From: DASPKT01 sp035626475
GTDB lineage: Bacteria; Pseudomonadota; Alphaproteobacteria; Azospirillales; Azospirillaceae
Assembly: GCA_035626475.1 (NCBI GenBank)
Contig: DASPNP010000019.1
Location: 1 to 39,670, forward strand
DNA length: 39,670 nt
Direction of reading: 5' to 3'
Shown: positions 17,603-25,485 of the stretch, one piece after another
Layout of the letters: each line of letters opens with the position of its first letter
Numbering within the stretch: the stretch's first letter is position 1
Made by a program: the position numbers and the translations under genes
Notes under the pieces: model-generated
Databases searched by the model: none
What the model saw: only the letters and a program-made list of their open reading frames with translations
What the model was told of the DNA's origin: nothing

Positions 17603-18433
17603 TCATTCCGTCAGCATGAACGTCATGCCTTCCCGGGCGATGTCGGGCGGGACCGCGTGGCCGCCGGTGAACTCGCGGTAGCGCACGCGGTAGCCGGCCT
17701 GCTCCAGCCGGGGCACCAGCTGGCGGCTGCAGCGGTCGATCGGCAGGACCGCGTCCTGCACCCCGTGCGAGACGTAGACGGCCGGCCGGCCGGTGAGATC
17801 GGTGGGCGCCATGAAGCCCGGGGCGAAGGCCAGGACGTGGCTGAACAGGTCGCCGTTGATTAGCCCCAACGACAGGGCGTAGGAGGCGCCGTCGGAAAAC
17901 CCCGCCACGGCGATGCGGGCGGGATCGACGCGGCGCTTGGCGAGGACCGTCTCCAGCGCCAGGTCTATGAAGGCCACGTCGGGCCCATAGCTCCGCACGA
18001 TGAAGTCCCAGCTCTGCCGGCGGGACTCCGGGATCAGCAGGACGGCACCCGCGTGGTCGGCCGCGTCGCGCAGCAGGGCCAGCATGCCCTCGGCGTTGCC
18101 GCCCGCCCCATGCAGGAGCAGAACCAGCGGCGCGGGACGGTCCGCCGGCGCCGAAGCCGGGACATAGACCAGCCCGTCGCGTTCCTTGTCGAGTCCGAGT
18201 TCGTGGGTCCCGGGGCCAAAGCCGGGCGTGGCCGGCGCCGCCGAGGGCGGGCGGGCCTCCAGCCGTCCTTCCGTGGCACCCTCCGCCGCCATTCCCGCCT
18301 CCCCGAATGCCATTGCCGCCACCAGCGCCAGGGTGGCCGGGACGCCAGCCCGCCGGCCGACGCAGGACGCCCGCGCGACGGTGGCGCCGTGCCCTGTGCG
18401 TTTTCCCGCCGGAATGCTGTCGCTCAAGTCCAT
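17603..18433 (-). CDS. Secreted alpha/beta-hydrolase (PHB-depolymerase-like esterase)
   Basis: From the ATG at 18431-18433 the product has 276 residues. The start is chosen because it is followed by an Arg-rich n-region and a hydrophobic core (about 32-50, VPATLALVAAMAFGEAG) ending in AMAA-type cleavage; the open frame upstream is Arg/Pro-rich and unlikely to be translated. The catalytic triad is visible: nucleophile Ser180 in GFSDG, Asp227 in HGVQD and His259 in GGHAVP. The oxyanion region is LLLHGAGGNAEGM. This matches the phospholipase/carboxylesterase and polyhydroxybutyrate-depolymerase-like group. It probably hydrolyses esters in the periplasm or outside the cell. It is divergent from hflX and convergent with the DUF2254 gene. 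Confidence 0.85.
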   Translation of the reverse strand: MDLSDSIPAGKRTGHGATVARASCVGRRAGVPATLALVAAMAFGEAGMAAEGATEGRLEARPPSAAPATPGFGPGTHELGLDKERDGLVYVPASAPADRPAPLVLLLHGAGGNAEGMLALLRDAADHAGAVLLIPESRRQSWDFIVRSYGPDVAFIDLALETVLAKRRVDPARIAVAGFSDGASYALSLGLINGDLFSHVLAFAPGFMAPTDLTGRPAVYVSHGVQDAVLPIDRCSRQLVPRLEQAGYRVRYREFTGGHAVPPDIAREGMTFMLTE

Positions 18434-18615
18434 GCCTTCCCCGGGCGAGCGCCGGCATTCCGGCCGGCCGCAAACCCCGCCAACAGGGCCGCTCCGCAAT
18501 CGTGCCCCGATACTTCGCAAATCTGCGGTAGGACGCGAACCATGCCGGGTGGGGCCTGTTGCAGTCCTCACGCCGGCACCGAGCGGCCGGCGGCGAGGAT
18601 CCAAGAGGACACGCC

Positions 18616-20007
18616 ATGGCGAGACTGCTGAAGACCGAGCGGGGCCCCTCGGGCCGCGCGATCATCCTCCACCCCGTCCTGCCCGGCGACGGCACGGGCC
18701 CCCGCAGTCCCGAGGCGGCGCTGAAGGAGGCCGTCAGCCTGGCCGAGGCGATCGGGCTTCGCGTGGCGCATGCCGAGACGCTGCGGCTGGACCGGCCGAC
18801 CGCCGCCACCCTGCTGGGCAGCGGCACCGTGCGCCGCATCGCCGATATGGTCCGCGGCGACGGGCCCGAGGCCCAGCCGATCGATCTCGTCCTCATCGAC
18901 CATCCGCTGAGCCCGGCGCAGCAGCGCAACCTGGAGCGCGCCTGGAACGCCAAGGTCATCGACCGCACCGCGCTGATCCTGGAGATCTTCGGCGAGCGCG
19001 CCCGCACCCGCGAGGGCCGGCTGCAGGTGGAGCTCGCCTCGCTCAGCTACCAGCGCTCGCGGCTGGTGCGCTCCTGGACCCATCTCGGGCGCCAGCGAGG
19101 CGGCTACGGTTTCCTGGGCGGCCCCGGCGAGAGCCAGCTGGAGACCGACCGGCGGCTGATCGCCGACCGCATCACCAAGCTCAAGGGCGAGCTCGGCCAG
19201 GTGCGCCGCACCCGCACCCTGCACCGCCGCGCCCGCCAGAAGGCGGCCGATCCCGTCGTGGCGCTGGTCGGCTACACCAACGCTGGCAAGTCCACGCTGT
19301 TCAACCGGCTGTCGGGTGCGGCGGTGCTGGCGGCCGACCAGCTCTTCGCCACGCTGGACCCGACCATGCGCGGCGTGCGCCTGCCCAGCGGACGCACGGC
19401 GGTGCTGTCGGACACGGTCGGCTTCATCTCCGGCCTGCCGCACGGGCTGGTGGAGGCCTTCCGGGCGACGCTGGAGGAGGTGCAGGCGGCCGACCTGATC
19501 CTGCATGTCCGCGACGCCGCCTCGCCGGAGACCGAGGCGCAGAAGGCCGACGTCGAGGCGACGCTGCGGGAGCTGGGCATCGACCCGGAAACCGACCGGC
19601 GGCTGGTCGAGGTCGCCAACAAGATCGACCTGCTGGACGCGGAGGGCCGCGCCGCGCTCACCGGCCGGGCGTTGCGCGACGAGCGCTTCGCCGTAGTCTC
19701 CGCCAAGTCGGGCGAAGGGCTGGAGGACCTGCTGGGCCGCATCGACCGGCTGCTGCGCGGCGGGCGCGAGGTGGTGGAGCTGGATGTCGACCTGTCGGAC
19801 GGCGAGGCGCTGGCCCGGGTGCATGCCGAGGCCGAGGTGCTGGCGCGCACCGACGAGGACGGCCATGCCCATCTGCGCGTCGCCGTCGATCCGGCGATCC
19901 TGTCCCGGCTGGTGGCGCGCGGCACCGTCGGCATCGCCGGGGAGGCGCCGCTGCCGACCCCGCCGGGGCGCCGGCGGGGATCGGGCGGGGCCGGCAGCCG
20001 GCGCTAA
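18616..20007 (+). CDS. hflX: HflX, ribosome-associated GTPase
   Basis: The product has 463 residues from ATG 18616; AGAGGA lies 7 nt upstream. The N-terminal HflX domain has LLGSGTVRRIAD (nucleotide-binding-like region), LILEIFGERARTREGRLQVELA and GGPGESQLETDRR, all hallmarks of the family, followed by a helical linker. The G domain has the P-loop GYTNAGKST near residue 219, the DTVGFISGLPH switch II region and NKID. HflX binds the 50S subunit, splits stalled or hibernating 70S ribosomes and is linked to heat shock. In many alphaproteobacteria it follows hfq; hfq is not next to it here. The C-terminal tail is Gly/Arg-rich. Confidence 0.96.
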   Translation: MARLLKTERGPSGRAIILHPVLPGDGTGPRSPEAALKEAVSLAEAIGLRVAHAETLRLDRPTAATLLGSGTVRRIADMVRGDGPEAQPIDLVLIDHPLSPAQQRNLERAWNAKVIDRTALILEIFGERARTREGRLQVELASLSYQRSRLVRSWTHLGRQRGGYGFLGGPGESQLETDRRLIADRITKLKGELGQVRRTRTLHRRARQKAADPVVALVGYTNAGKSTLFNRLSGAAVLAADQLFATLDPTMRGVRLPSGRTAVLSDTVGFISGLPHGLVEAFRATLEEVQAADLILHVRDAASPETEAQKADVEATLRELGIDPETDRRLVEVANKIDLLDAEGRAALTGRALRDERFAVVSAKSGEGLEDLLGRIDRLLRGGREVVELDVDLSDGEALARVHAEAEVLARTDEDGHAHLRVAVDPAILSRLVARGTVGIAGEAPLPTPPGRRRGSGGAGSRR

Positions 20008-20291
20008 GGGCGTCCCCGGGTGAGGGGGGCACCTCCTCGCCCGGCCGAGCGGCCGATCATTCCCGTACGCACCAGGGCGTAGCCGGCGACGCACAGGATC
20101 AGCGGCGTCGAGGCGATGATCCATTCCGTGACGGGGAACATCCGCGCGGTGCCCGGCAGCAGCAGGCACAGCGGAAAGAGCGCCCAGTAGAAGCCGGTAC
20201 GGCGCGATGCCGCACGTTCGCGGCATGGAACGCTCCGCCAGGTCGGTGGTTGCGCTGCACACAAGGCCGCCCCCCCCGTCGGGCCGGCCAT
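20004..20291 (-). CDS. Possible small two-helix membrane protein
   Basis: A 95-residue frame, of which the last 65 residues look protein-like: helix 1 about GFYWALFPLCLLLPG, then helix 2 WIIASTPLILCVAGYALV, and an Arg/Gly-rich tail. The start is uncertain. ATG 20291 has no ribosome-binding site; a TTG at 20262-20264 has a G8 run just upstream. The stop (TAG) overlaps the TAA of hflX on the other strand. The frame may be a real small membrane protein or a decayed gene. The G8 tract in the start region could be unstable in length. Confidence 0.35.
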   Translation of the reverse strand: MAGPTGGAALCAAQPPTWRSVPCRERAASRRTGFYWALFPLCLLLPGTARMFPVTEWIIASTPLILCVAGYALVRTGMIGRSAGRGGAPLTRGRP

Positions 20292-20309
20292 CAGAAGCAG
20301 GAGCGCCCC

Positions 20310-20363
20310 ATGCCCGCCAAGGTCCGCCGAGCCGCCACCGCGACCATACCCGGGGCGTCCTGA
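20310..20363 (+). CDS. Possible 17-residue leader peptide before the SDR gene
   Basis: CAGGAG lies 6-7 nt before an ATG that opens the frame MPAKVRRAATATIPGAS. Its TGA overlaps the ATG of the dehydrogenase gene (TGATG). The peptide is basic and Ala/Thr-rich with no recognised attenuator pattern. The arrangement suggests translational coupling, with ribosomes handed from the leader to the main gene, whose own ribosome-binding site is weaker. Confidence 0.4.
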   Translation: MPAKVRRAATATIPGAS

Positions 20364-21331
20364 TGCGGAGCCTCGTCGTCGTCGTCACCGGTGCCTCCAG
20401 CGGCATCGGCCGCGCCACCGCCCATGCCTTCGCCCGGCGCGGAGCGCGGTTGGCGCTGGCCGCCCGCCGGGCGGACCGGCTGGAGGAGGTGGCGCGCGAG
20501 TGCTTGGAGGCGGGTGCCGCCGACGCCGTCGCCATTCCCACCGACACCACCGACGAGCGGGCCGTCCAGCGCCTGTTCCAGGAGGCCCTGGCGCGGTTTG
20601 GCCATGTCGATGTCTGGTTCAACAATGCCGGCGTCGGCATCTTCGGGCGCTTCGAGGACCTGCCCTCCGACGCCTGGAACAGGGTCATCGAGACGAACCT
20701 GCTGGGCTATGTCTACGGCGCCCGGGCGGTCATGCCGCATTTCCGGGCGCGAGGCCGGGGCATGCTGATCAACAACGCCTCCATCGTCGGGCGGCTGGCC
20801 AAGCCCGACTCCACCGCCTACGCCACCAGCAAGTTCGCCGTGCGCGGCTTTGGCGAGGCGCTGCGGCAAGAACTGCTGGACCAGCGGCACATCCATGTCT
20901 GCACCGTGCTGCCCTCCGTCATCGACACGCCCTTCTTCCAGCACGCCGCCAACTACAGCCATCACCGGGTGCGCGCGGCGCCGCCGGTCTACGCGCCGGA
21001 GAAGATGGCGGAGGCGGTGGTCGGCCTGGTCCGGCGCCCCCGGGCCGAGCTGATCGTCGGCGGCGCCGGGCGGCTGGGGATCGCGCTCAAGCGGCTGGCG
21101 CCGGCCCTGATGACCCGCGTCAACGGCCGGGCGCTGAACTACGGCTTCCTGGCGGACGCGCCGGCGGCACCGACCAGCGGCGCCATCTTCGAGCCCATGC
21201 ACGACCGGCACCGGGTGAACGGCGGCTGGGACCGCGGCTGGAACCGGAGCGGCGTGCCCAGCCTGGCGCTGTTGGGGCTGCTGGCCCTGCCGCTGGGCAT
21301 CGCCGCCTGGCGCCGGGCGGGTGGAGGTTAG
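20363..21331 (+). CDS. Short-chain dehydrogenase/reductase with C-terminal membrane anchor
   Basis: The protein has 322 residues. The NAD(P)-binding motif TGASSGIG (9-16) with basic residues after strand 2 (AARRADR) suggests NADP(H). NNAG (87-90), Asn112 and the catalytic Ser140, Tyr153 and Lys157 (YATSK) are all present, so it should be active. The C-terminus has a hydrophobic segment (about 300-317, LALLGLLALPLGIAAW) that could tether it to the membrane, and a tyrosine/tryptophan-rich stretch before it. The substrate is unknown. It is followed 3 bp later by a patatin-like lipase, so a role in lipid or membrane metabolism is likely (inference). Confidence 0.9.
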   Translation: MRSLVVVVTGASSGIGRATAHAFARRGARLALAARRADRLEEVARECLEAGAADAVAIPTDTTDERAVQRLFQEALARFGHVDVWFNNAGVGIFGRFEDLPSDAWNRVIETNLLGYVYGARAVMPHFRARGRGMLINNASIVGRLAKPDSTAYATSKFAVRGFGEALRQELLDQRHIHVCTVLPSVIDTPFFQHAANYSHHRVRAAPPVYAPEKMAEAVVGLVRRPRAELIVGGAGRLGIALKRLAPALMTRVNGRALNYGFLADAPAAPTSGAIFEPMHDRHRVNGGWDRGWNRSGVPSLALLGLLALPLGIAAWRRAGGG

Positions 21332-21334
21332 GGA

Positions 21335-22447
21335 ATGGCGGTCGCCCTGGTCCTCTCCGGCGGCAACGCGCTCGGCGCTTTCCAGGCCGGCGCCTGGGAA
21401 CGGCTGGAGGCGGCCGGCATCGAGCCCGGCCACATCGCCGGCACCTCCACCGGTGCCGTCAACGGTGCCATCATCGCCGGCAACCCGCCGGGACGGCGGG
21501 TGGAGCGGCTGCGCCATTTCTGGAACCGCGCCGCCGAACCGGCGGGCTCGCTGGGTTTGGCGGGCATGCCGCTGCTGCCGGGCGGGGCCGCCCGGGACGC
21601 CGCGGCGGCCATCGGGATGGCCTGGACCATGATGATGGGCCGACCCGGCTTCTTCGCGCCCAACCTGGCCGGGCTCACCGCGGCCATCCCCGGCTCCCCC
21701 GCCTTTCCGGCGCTGTTCGACCTCGGGCCGTTGCGGGCATCCCTGGCCGAACTGGTGGACTTCGAGCGGCTGAACGCCGGGCCGACCCGCCTGACCATCG
21801 TCGCCACCGACCTGGAGAACGGCGGCGAGGTCCGCTTCGACAATCGCGAGACGCGGCTGACGATCGATCACATCCTCGCCAGCTCCGCGTTCCTCCCGGC
21901 CTTTCCACCGGTCGAGATCGGGGGACGCCTGTACGGCGACGGCGGCTTCTCGGCCAACCTGCCGCTGGGCGCCGTGCTGGACGGGGCGGAGGACGGGCTG
22001 CTCTGCATTGCCGTCGACCTGTTCCGTCCCGAGGGGCACCCGCGGACCCTGCCGGCGGCGCAGGACCGCAATCTCGACCTGTTCTTCGCCAGCCAGACGC
22101 ACGCCGCGATCATACAGGCCCGGCACCGCCTCGACGAGCGCCGCCGGCTGCGGCGGCTGGCGGCGGCGCTGCCGGCCGAGATCCGTGCGCTGCCCGGGAT
22201 CGCGGCCGATCTCGCCGACCTGCCGCCGGACACCGGCCCGGAGAGCCCGGTGCGTCTACTGCATCTGGTGCACCGGCCGGACCAGCGGGTCGGCGCCAAG
22301 ATGTTCGACTTCGCCGCCGCCTCGCTCCTCCATCGGTGGCGCGCCGGTGTCGACACGGCCGAGCGGGGCCTCGCCGGCCTGTCGGAAGCTACGGGCGGGT
22401 CGGAGCAGAGGCTCGCCCTGCTGCGGGTGGAGTCGGCGGGGCCTTGA
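21335..22447 (+). CDS. Patatin-like phospholipase
   Basis: The protein has 370 residues. The patatin domain starts at once with the oxyanion loop LVLSGGNALGAFQAGA, the nucleophile elbow GTSTG (Ser38) and the dyad aspartate in YGDGGFSANLP (Asp202-Gly203). The gap between the two is normal for the family. There is no signal peptide, so it probably acts on the inner face of the membrane. The C-terminal ~120 residues are helical and charged. Patatin-like enzymes hydrolyse phospholipids or other acyl esters. It forms a two-gene unit with the SDR (3 bp gap). Confidence 0.92.
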   Translation: MAVALVLSGGNALGAFQAGAWERLEAAGIEPGHIAGTSTGAVNGAIIAGNPPGRRVERLRHFWNRAAEPAGSLGLAGMPLLPGGAARDAAAAIGMAWTMMMGRPGFFAPNLAGLTAAIPGSPAFPALFDLGPLRASLAELVDFERLNAGPTRLTIVATDLENGGEVRFDNRETRLTIDHILASSAFLPAFPPVEIGGRLYGDGGFSANLPLGAVLDGAEDGLLCIAVDLFRPEGHPRTLPAAQDRNLDLFFASQTHAAIIQARHRLDERRRLRRLAAALPAEIRALPGIAADLADLPPDTGPESPVRLLHLVHRPDQRVGAKMFDFAAASLLHRWRAGVDTAERGLAGLSEATGGSEQRLALLRVESAGP

Positions 22448-22521
22448 CCGTGCCGCCCTGATGGATCGGGACGAAACCCGGGGGCTGCGGTTGAAGGCAC
22501 CCCGCAGCGAAGGAGGATAGG

Positions 22522-22770
22522 ATGGCCGAGGAACGGAAAGCGGAGTCGGAAGGGCTGGGCGACGGCGCGCGCGTCCCGGACGATCCTCTGCGCAAGAATG
22601 CCGAAGGGCAGGTGGCGGGGCTTTCCTCGACGCCGCAGGGCCATGCCACCCGGGCGCGCCAGGGCGGAGACACGGGCCGCCGGCACGCGGGCGATGTCGA
22701 TCCGGCCCAGTCGGACGAGGAACCGCGCTACGCCCGCCCCATCGGAGACGGCGGCAAGTCCGGGGACTGA
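22522..22770 (+). CDS. Small hydrophilic, probably disordered protein
   Basis: The protein has 82 residues and is preceded by a near-ideal AAGGAGG ribosome-binding site 5-6 nt from the ATG. It is rich in Gly, Asp, Glu, Arg and Ser, has no hydrophobic segment, and looks intrinsically disordered (for example DVDPAQSDEEPRYARPIGDG). Such composition is seen in hydrophilin-like stress proteins, but no specific family is recognised. The strong start signal suggests high expression under some condition. Confidence 0.65.
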   Translation: MAEERKAESEGLGDGARVPDDPLRKNAEGQVAGLSSTPQGHATRARQGGDTGRRHAGDVDPAQSDEEPRYARPIGDGGKSGD

Positions 22771-22802
22771 CATGCGGATGACGGGGCCGATGGGGGCGGA
22801 TC

Positions 22803-23057
22803 ATGACCCCGGTGGATCTCACGCCGGCACCGGTCGATGGCCGTCCCCATGTGGTCATCGTCGGCGGCGGCTTCGGCGGGCTGGCGGCGGCGCGGGCGAT
22901 GGGCGGCTCGCCCCTCCGCGTCACTCTGATCCACCGCCGCAACTACCATCTCTTCGCGCCGCTGCTGTACCAGGTCGCCACGGCGGTGCTGTCGCCGGGC
23001 GACATCGCCGGGCCCATCCGCGGATTGCTGACGCCGGGTGAGTTGGCGGTTCCGTAA
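22803..23057 (+). pseudogene. Truncated NDH-2 (type II NADH:quinone oxidoreductase), N-terminal fragment
   Basis: The 84-residue frame is the FAD-binding start of an NDH-2-type enzyme: VVIVGGGFGGLAAARAM (Rossmann motif), then LIHRRNYHLFAPLLYQVATA and VLSPGDIAGPIRGLL, which are typical of the family. Intact members have over 400 residues, including an NADH-binding Rossmann fold and a C-terminal membrane helix; here a stop comes after 84 codons (last similar residue near 76). No continuation of the family is seen downstream in any frame. It is therefore a remnant, probably cut off by a rearrangement or insertion near 23035-23060. Confidence 0.8.
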
Positions 23058-23129
23058 GCCGCCATGTGGCCGATCACACCGCCGCCTTCAACGGCGGCGC
23101 TGGACCGGTGGTGACGCCGAGGAACGCCG

Positions 23130-23366
23130 ATGCCCGACAACCGTATAGCCGGCCTTCACCTGGACTGCACGACACCAGCTGGACAGCGCTGGAGCACAGC
23201 CGAGTTGCGGCTCCACCACACCGAGGTGCTCGACGCGGCGTATCTGCTCTCTCGGGGCGATCTGATCACCATCCTGGCACCGGGAACCGGGCGTCCCCTT
23301 GGCGTACTCGAGGTGCACTCGCGCTGCGGCGAGTTCGCGCTGCTGCGGCGGCTACGGGACAGTTAG
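23130..23366 (+). CDS. Hypothetical protein, 78 residues
   Basis: A GAGGAA ribosome-binding site precedes the ATG. The product is a soluble mixed alpha/beta protein with a central AELRLHHTEVLDAAYLLSRG stretch and a beta-rich LITILAPGTGRPLGVLEVHS. No family is recognised. It lies between the NDH-2 fragment and a transposase scrap, so it may have arrived with mobile DNA. A 7-bp GC hairpin (CGCCGCC at 23080-23086, GGCGGCG at 23093-23099) lies just upstream. Confidence 0.5.
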   Translation: MPDNRIAGLHLDCTTPAGQRWSTAELRLHHTEVLDAAYLLSRGDLITILAPGTGRPLGVLEVHSRCGEFALLRRLRDS

Positions 23367-23414
23367 ATTGTGAATAGGCGTGTAGGTTCCACGCCGAACC
23401 GCTGCCGGGCCGCT

Positions 23415-23483
23415 CTGGTGCGCCGTCACATCCGTCCGCGCATCGCCCGGCGCGGGATCGACAGCAGCGCCAAGGTGGGCCGC
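23415..23483 (+). mobile_element. Fragment of an IS5-family transposase
   Basis: One frame reads LVRRHIRPRIARRGI followed by DSSAKVGR. This matches the C-terminal region of IS5-family (IS427-like) DDE transposases just before the catalytic Glu segment, where intact proteins continue with a GRHRWVVERT-like motif. Similarity stops at the GR, and neither flank shows a transposase frame or clear terminal repeats. It is a decayed scrap and marks the strip as a former insertion site. Confidence 0.6.
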
Positions 23484-23598
23484 GCTCGAAAGGGGCAGGG
23501 CGGCGCAGGAGCGGTATCGGTGCGGTGACGTACCGAACTGAGGGAGGACGGTCAGGTTATCTCCCGAATTCGGTGGTGCTGCTGGAGGAGCGGAGGCG

Positions 23599-23766
23599 AT
23601 GGATCGGTGCGTGCTGGTCCGCGAGGGGGCCGGCTACCGCTTCTTCACGGCCTCGTCGGAAGCCGGCAAGCTGGACGGCCGCTGCTTTCCAAGCATCCGC
23701 AAGGCGGAGTCCGTAGTTCGGCAGTTGATGATGGCCGTTGACCGGGACGGATCAAGGCACCGCTGA
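23599..23766 (+). CDS. Small protein of 55 residues, unknown function
   Basis: The frame starts MDRCVLVREGAGYRFFTASS and continues with an EAGKLDGRCFPSIRKAE segment and a basic end. GGAGGAGCGGAGG lies upstream of the ATG. The pattern suggests a compact beta-beta-alpha protein. No family is recognised. Codon use fits the genome. It stands alone between the transposase fragment and the receiver protein. Confidence 0.55.
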   Translation: MDRCVLVREGAGYRFFTASSEAGKLDGRCFPSIRKAESVVRQLMMAVDRDGSRHR

Positions 23767-23884
23767 AGCTCCAGGCGGTGTGGACTTCCGGAGATTTCCA
23801 ACGTTCACTGTTGTAGTGTGCATCATCGTACAGACGCTGCCCTCCTCTTCGCCGAGACTGTGTTCGGTCTGAGGGGGAAAGCCG

Positions 23885-24286
23885 ATGAGCCCGCGTGTCC
23901 TGGTGGTTGAGAACGATACCCTGCAGGGCATGGTCCACGCCGCCATTCTGCGGGACATGGGCTTGGAGGCTTTGGGGCCGGTGCCGAGCGTGTCCCGCGC
24001 CTTGGTTGAAATCAACGCGTCCTGTCCCGACCTGGTCCTGCTCGACCATCACCTCGCCGATGGGCCGGCCTGCCTTCTCTCCTACGCGCTGCGCGCCACC
24101 GGCGTTCCCTTCATCTGGGTGACCGGCTGCTATCCGGAGGAGCTGCCGCCGGGCGACGCCCCGATCCTGGAAAAGCCGTTCGACCTGGAAGTGCTGAAGC
24201 GGGAGATCGCCGCCATGCTCGAAGGGCCGTCGGCCGGCTGGCGAAGCGGACAGCTTCAGGTAAATCCCGCGGCAGGCGGGAATTGA
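23885..24286 (+). CDS. Stand-alone response-regulator receiver protein
   Basis: The protein has 133 residues and consists of a receiver domain only: acidic pocket ENDT, phospho-acceptor Asp in LVLLDHHLADG (about residue 56), Thr in WVTGCYP and Lys in ILEKPFD. In the acidic pocket one of the two usual acids is replaced (VVEND). No output domain follows. Such proteins act through protein contacts in phosphorelays or are seen beside HWE-type kinases, none of which is nearby. A G/A-rich ribosome-binding site (AGGGGGAAAG) precedes the ATG. Confidence 0.88.
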   Translation: MSPRVLVVENDTLQGMVHAAILRDMGLEALGPVPSVSRALVEINASCPDLVLLDHHLADGPACLLSYALRATGVPFIWVTGCYPEELPPGDAPILEKPFDLEVLKREIAAMLEGPSAGWRSGQLQVNPAAGGN

Positions 24287-24450
24287 CTCCACCGGCAACG
24301 CGTCCGCCAGCCCATCCTTGGCGCTAAAGATTTATTGAGGAAGGTCTTCAGAGTACCCATGTTCTATTGATCGTCTTCAAGGACTCGATCCGGCCGAAGA
24401 CGGCTGAGAGATGCCTGCGCTCCCGCCACATTGTTCGAGGGAGCGCGCCC

Positions 24451-25167
24451 GTGGCGTCGTCCAACCTGTCCAAGACACCCCAAAACCGTCTGCTGGCAGC
24501 TCTGCCGCCAGAAGTGCGTGACGACCTCGCCAGGCGCCTTGAGCCCGTGGAGCTGCCGCTCCGTAAGATCCTGCACGAGGCCGGGGAGCCCATTACTTAT
24601 GTCTACTTCGTGGAGGCGGGGGTCGTCTCGCAGCTGGCCCTGCTGGACGGCGGCCAGGAGATCGAGGTCGGGCTGATCGACCGCGAGGGGGTGGTCGGCT
24701 TCGCCGTGGCGCTGGGCGGCCAGACCAGCCCCGTCGAGGCGATGGTGCAGGTGCCCGGCCGGGCGCTGCGCATGACGGCCAACGATCTGCGGGCGGAGAT
24801 GGCGCGGGGCGGCCCGCTTCCGACGGCCGTGCTGCGCTCCGCCCTCTCGATGAGCATCCAGACCAGCCAAGTCGCCGCCTGCAACGCCCGGCACGGGCTG
24901 GACGAGCGGCTGGCGCGTTGGCTGCTGATGATGCATGACCGGGTTCATGAGGACCGCATGTCGATCACCCACGAGTTCATCGCCATGATGCTGGGCGTGC
25001 GCCGCGCCGGCGTGACGCTGGCGGTGGGCACCCTGGAGAAAGCTGGTGCCATCGAGCAGGGCCGGGGCACCGTGACGGTCATCGACCGGTCACGCCTGGA
25101 GGCGGCCTCGTGCGAATGCTACGAGACCATCCGGCGCGAAACGGAAACCTTGCTGAACGGGAGTTGA
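24451..25167 (+). CDS. Crp/Fnr-family transcriptional regulator
   Basis: A GTG start at 24451 gives 238 residues; GAGGGAG lies 7-9 nt upstream. An open frame reaches a TTG at 24367, but the added residues do not look like the family. An N-terminal cyclic-nucleotide-binding-type beta-roll (about 15-130; KILHEAGEPITYVYFVEAGVV, EIEVGLIDREGVVG) is followed by a dimerisation helix and a winged helix (about 150-225; ITHEFIAMMLGVRRAGVTLAV). No Fnr cysteine cluster is present at the N-terminus; two cysteines near the C-terminus (CECY) are typical of a subgroup common in alphaproteobacteria. The ligand is unknown. It may regulate neighbouring genes or act globally. Confidence 0.9.
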   Translation: MASSNLSKTPQNRLLAALPPEVRDDLARRLEPVELPLRKILHEAGEPITYVYFVEAGVVSQLALLDGGQEIEVGLIDREGVVGFAVALGGQTSPVEAMVQVPGRALRMTANDLRAEMARGGPLPTAVLRSALSMSIQTSQVAACNARHGLDERLARWLLMMHDRVHEDRMSITHEFIAMMLGVRRAGVTLAVGTLEKAGAIEQGRGTVTVIDRSRLEAASCECYETIRRETETLLNGS

Positions 25168-25429
25168 GCCGGCAACGGCGGTGTCGCGAAGGTACCGTTC
25201 AGTTCGGAGCTCCAGGGGCGCCGATCCCAGTCTCAGTTCGCGCGACATCGCCGCGCGTCCGGAGCAGATGGGGGTGAAGGCGCCCCGTGGCGGCATCACC
25301 TGGCAGCCCTCTACGGTCAAAGGTCTCCACAGCGGCGACCCGAATGGAGATCTTGAAGCCGGCCCAGGAGCCGATCCGCCTGTCGGACGGGATGGCGCCC
25401 GGCCGCCCAACCCCTCTGGCCGGCCAAGG

Positions 25430-25460
25430 AAAAACCCCCGGCCCGTGGCCGGGCCGGGGG
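25430..25460 (-). terminator. Intrinsic terminator of the TonB-dependent receptor gene
   Basis: On the minus strand a perfect 10-bp GC stem (CCCCCGGCCC at 25435-25444 pairing with GGGCCGGGGG at 25451-25460) with a 6-nt loop is followed by five T residues (A at 25430-25434 on the plus strand). It lies 25 bp after the receptor stop. Confidence 0.9.
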
Positions 25461-25485
25461 TGTCGGCATGCCTGCCGGTCCAGGC

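Noticed and set aside
15795..19007. 1070-codon minus frame
   Set aside because: It crosses DUF2254, the esterase and the start of hflX out of frame; only frame-shifted echoes of the esterase are seen.
23079..23100. GC-rich hairpin after the NDH-2 fragment as an intrinsic terminator
   Set aside because: The stem is only 7 bp and no T-run follows on either strand.
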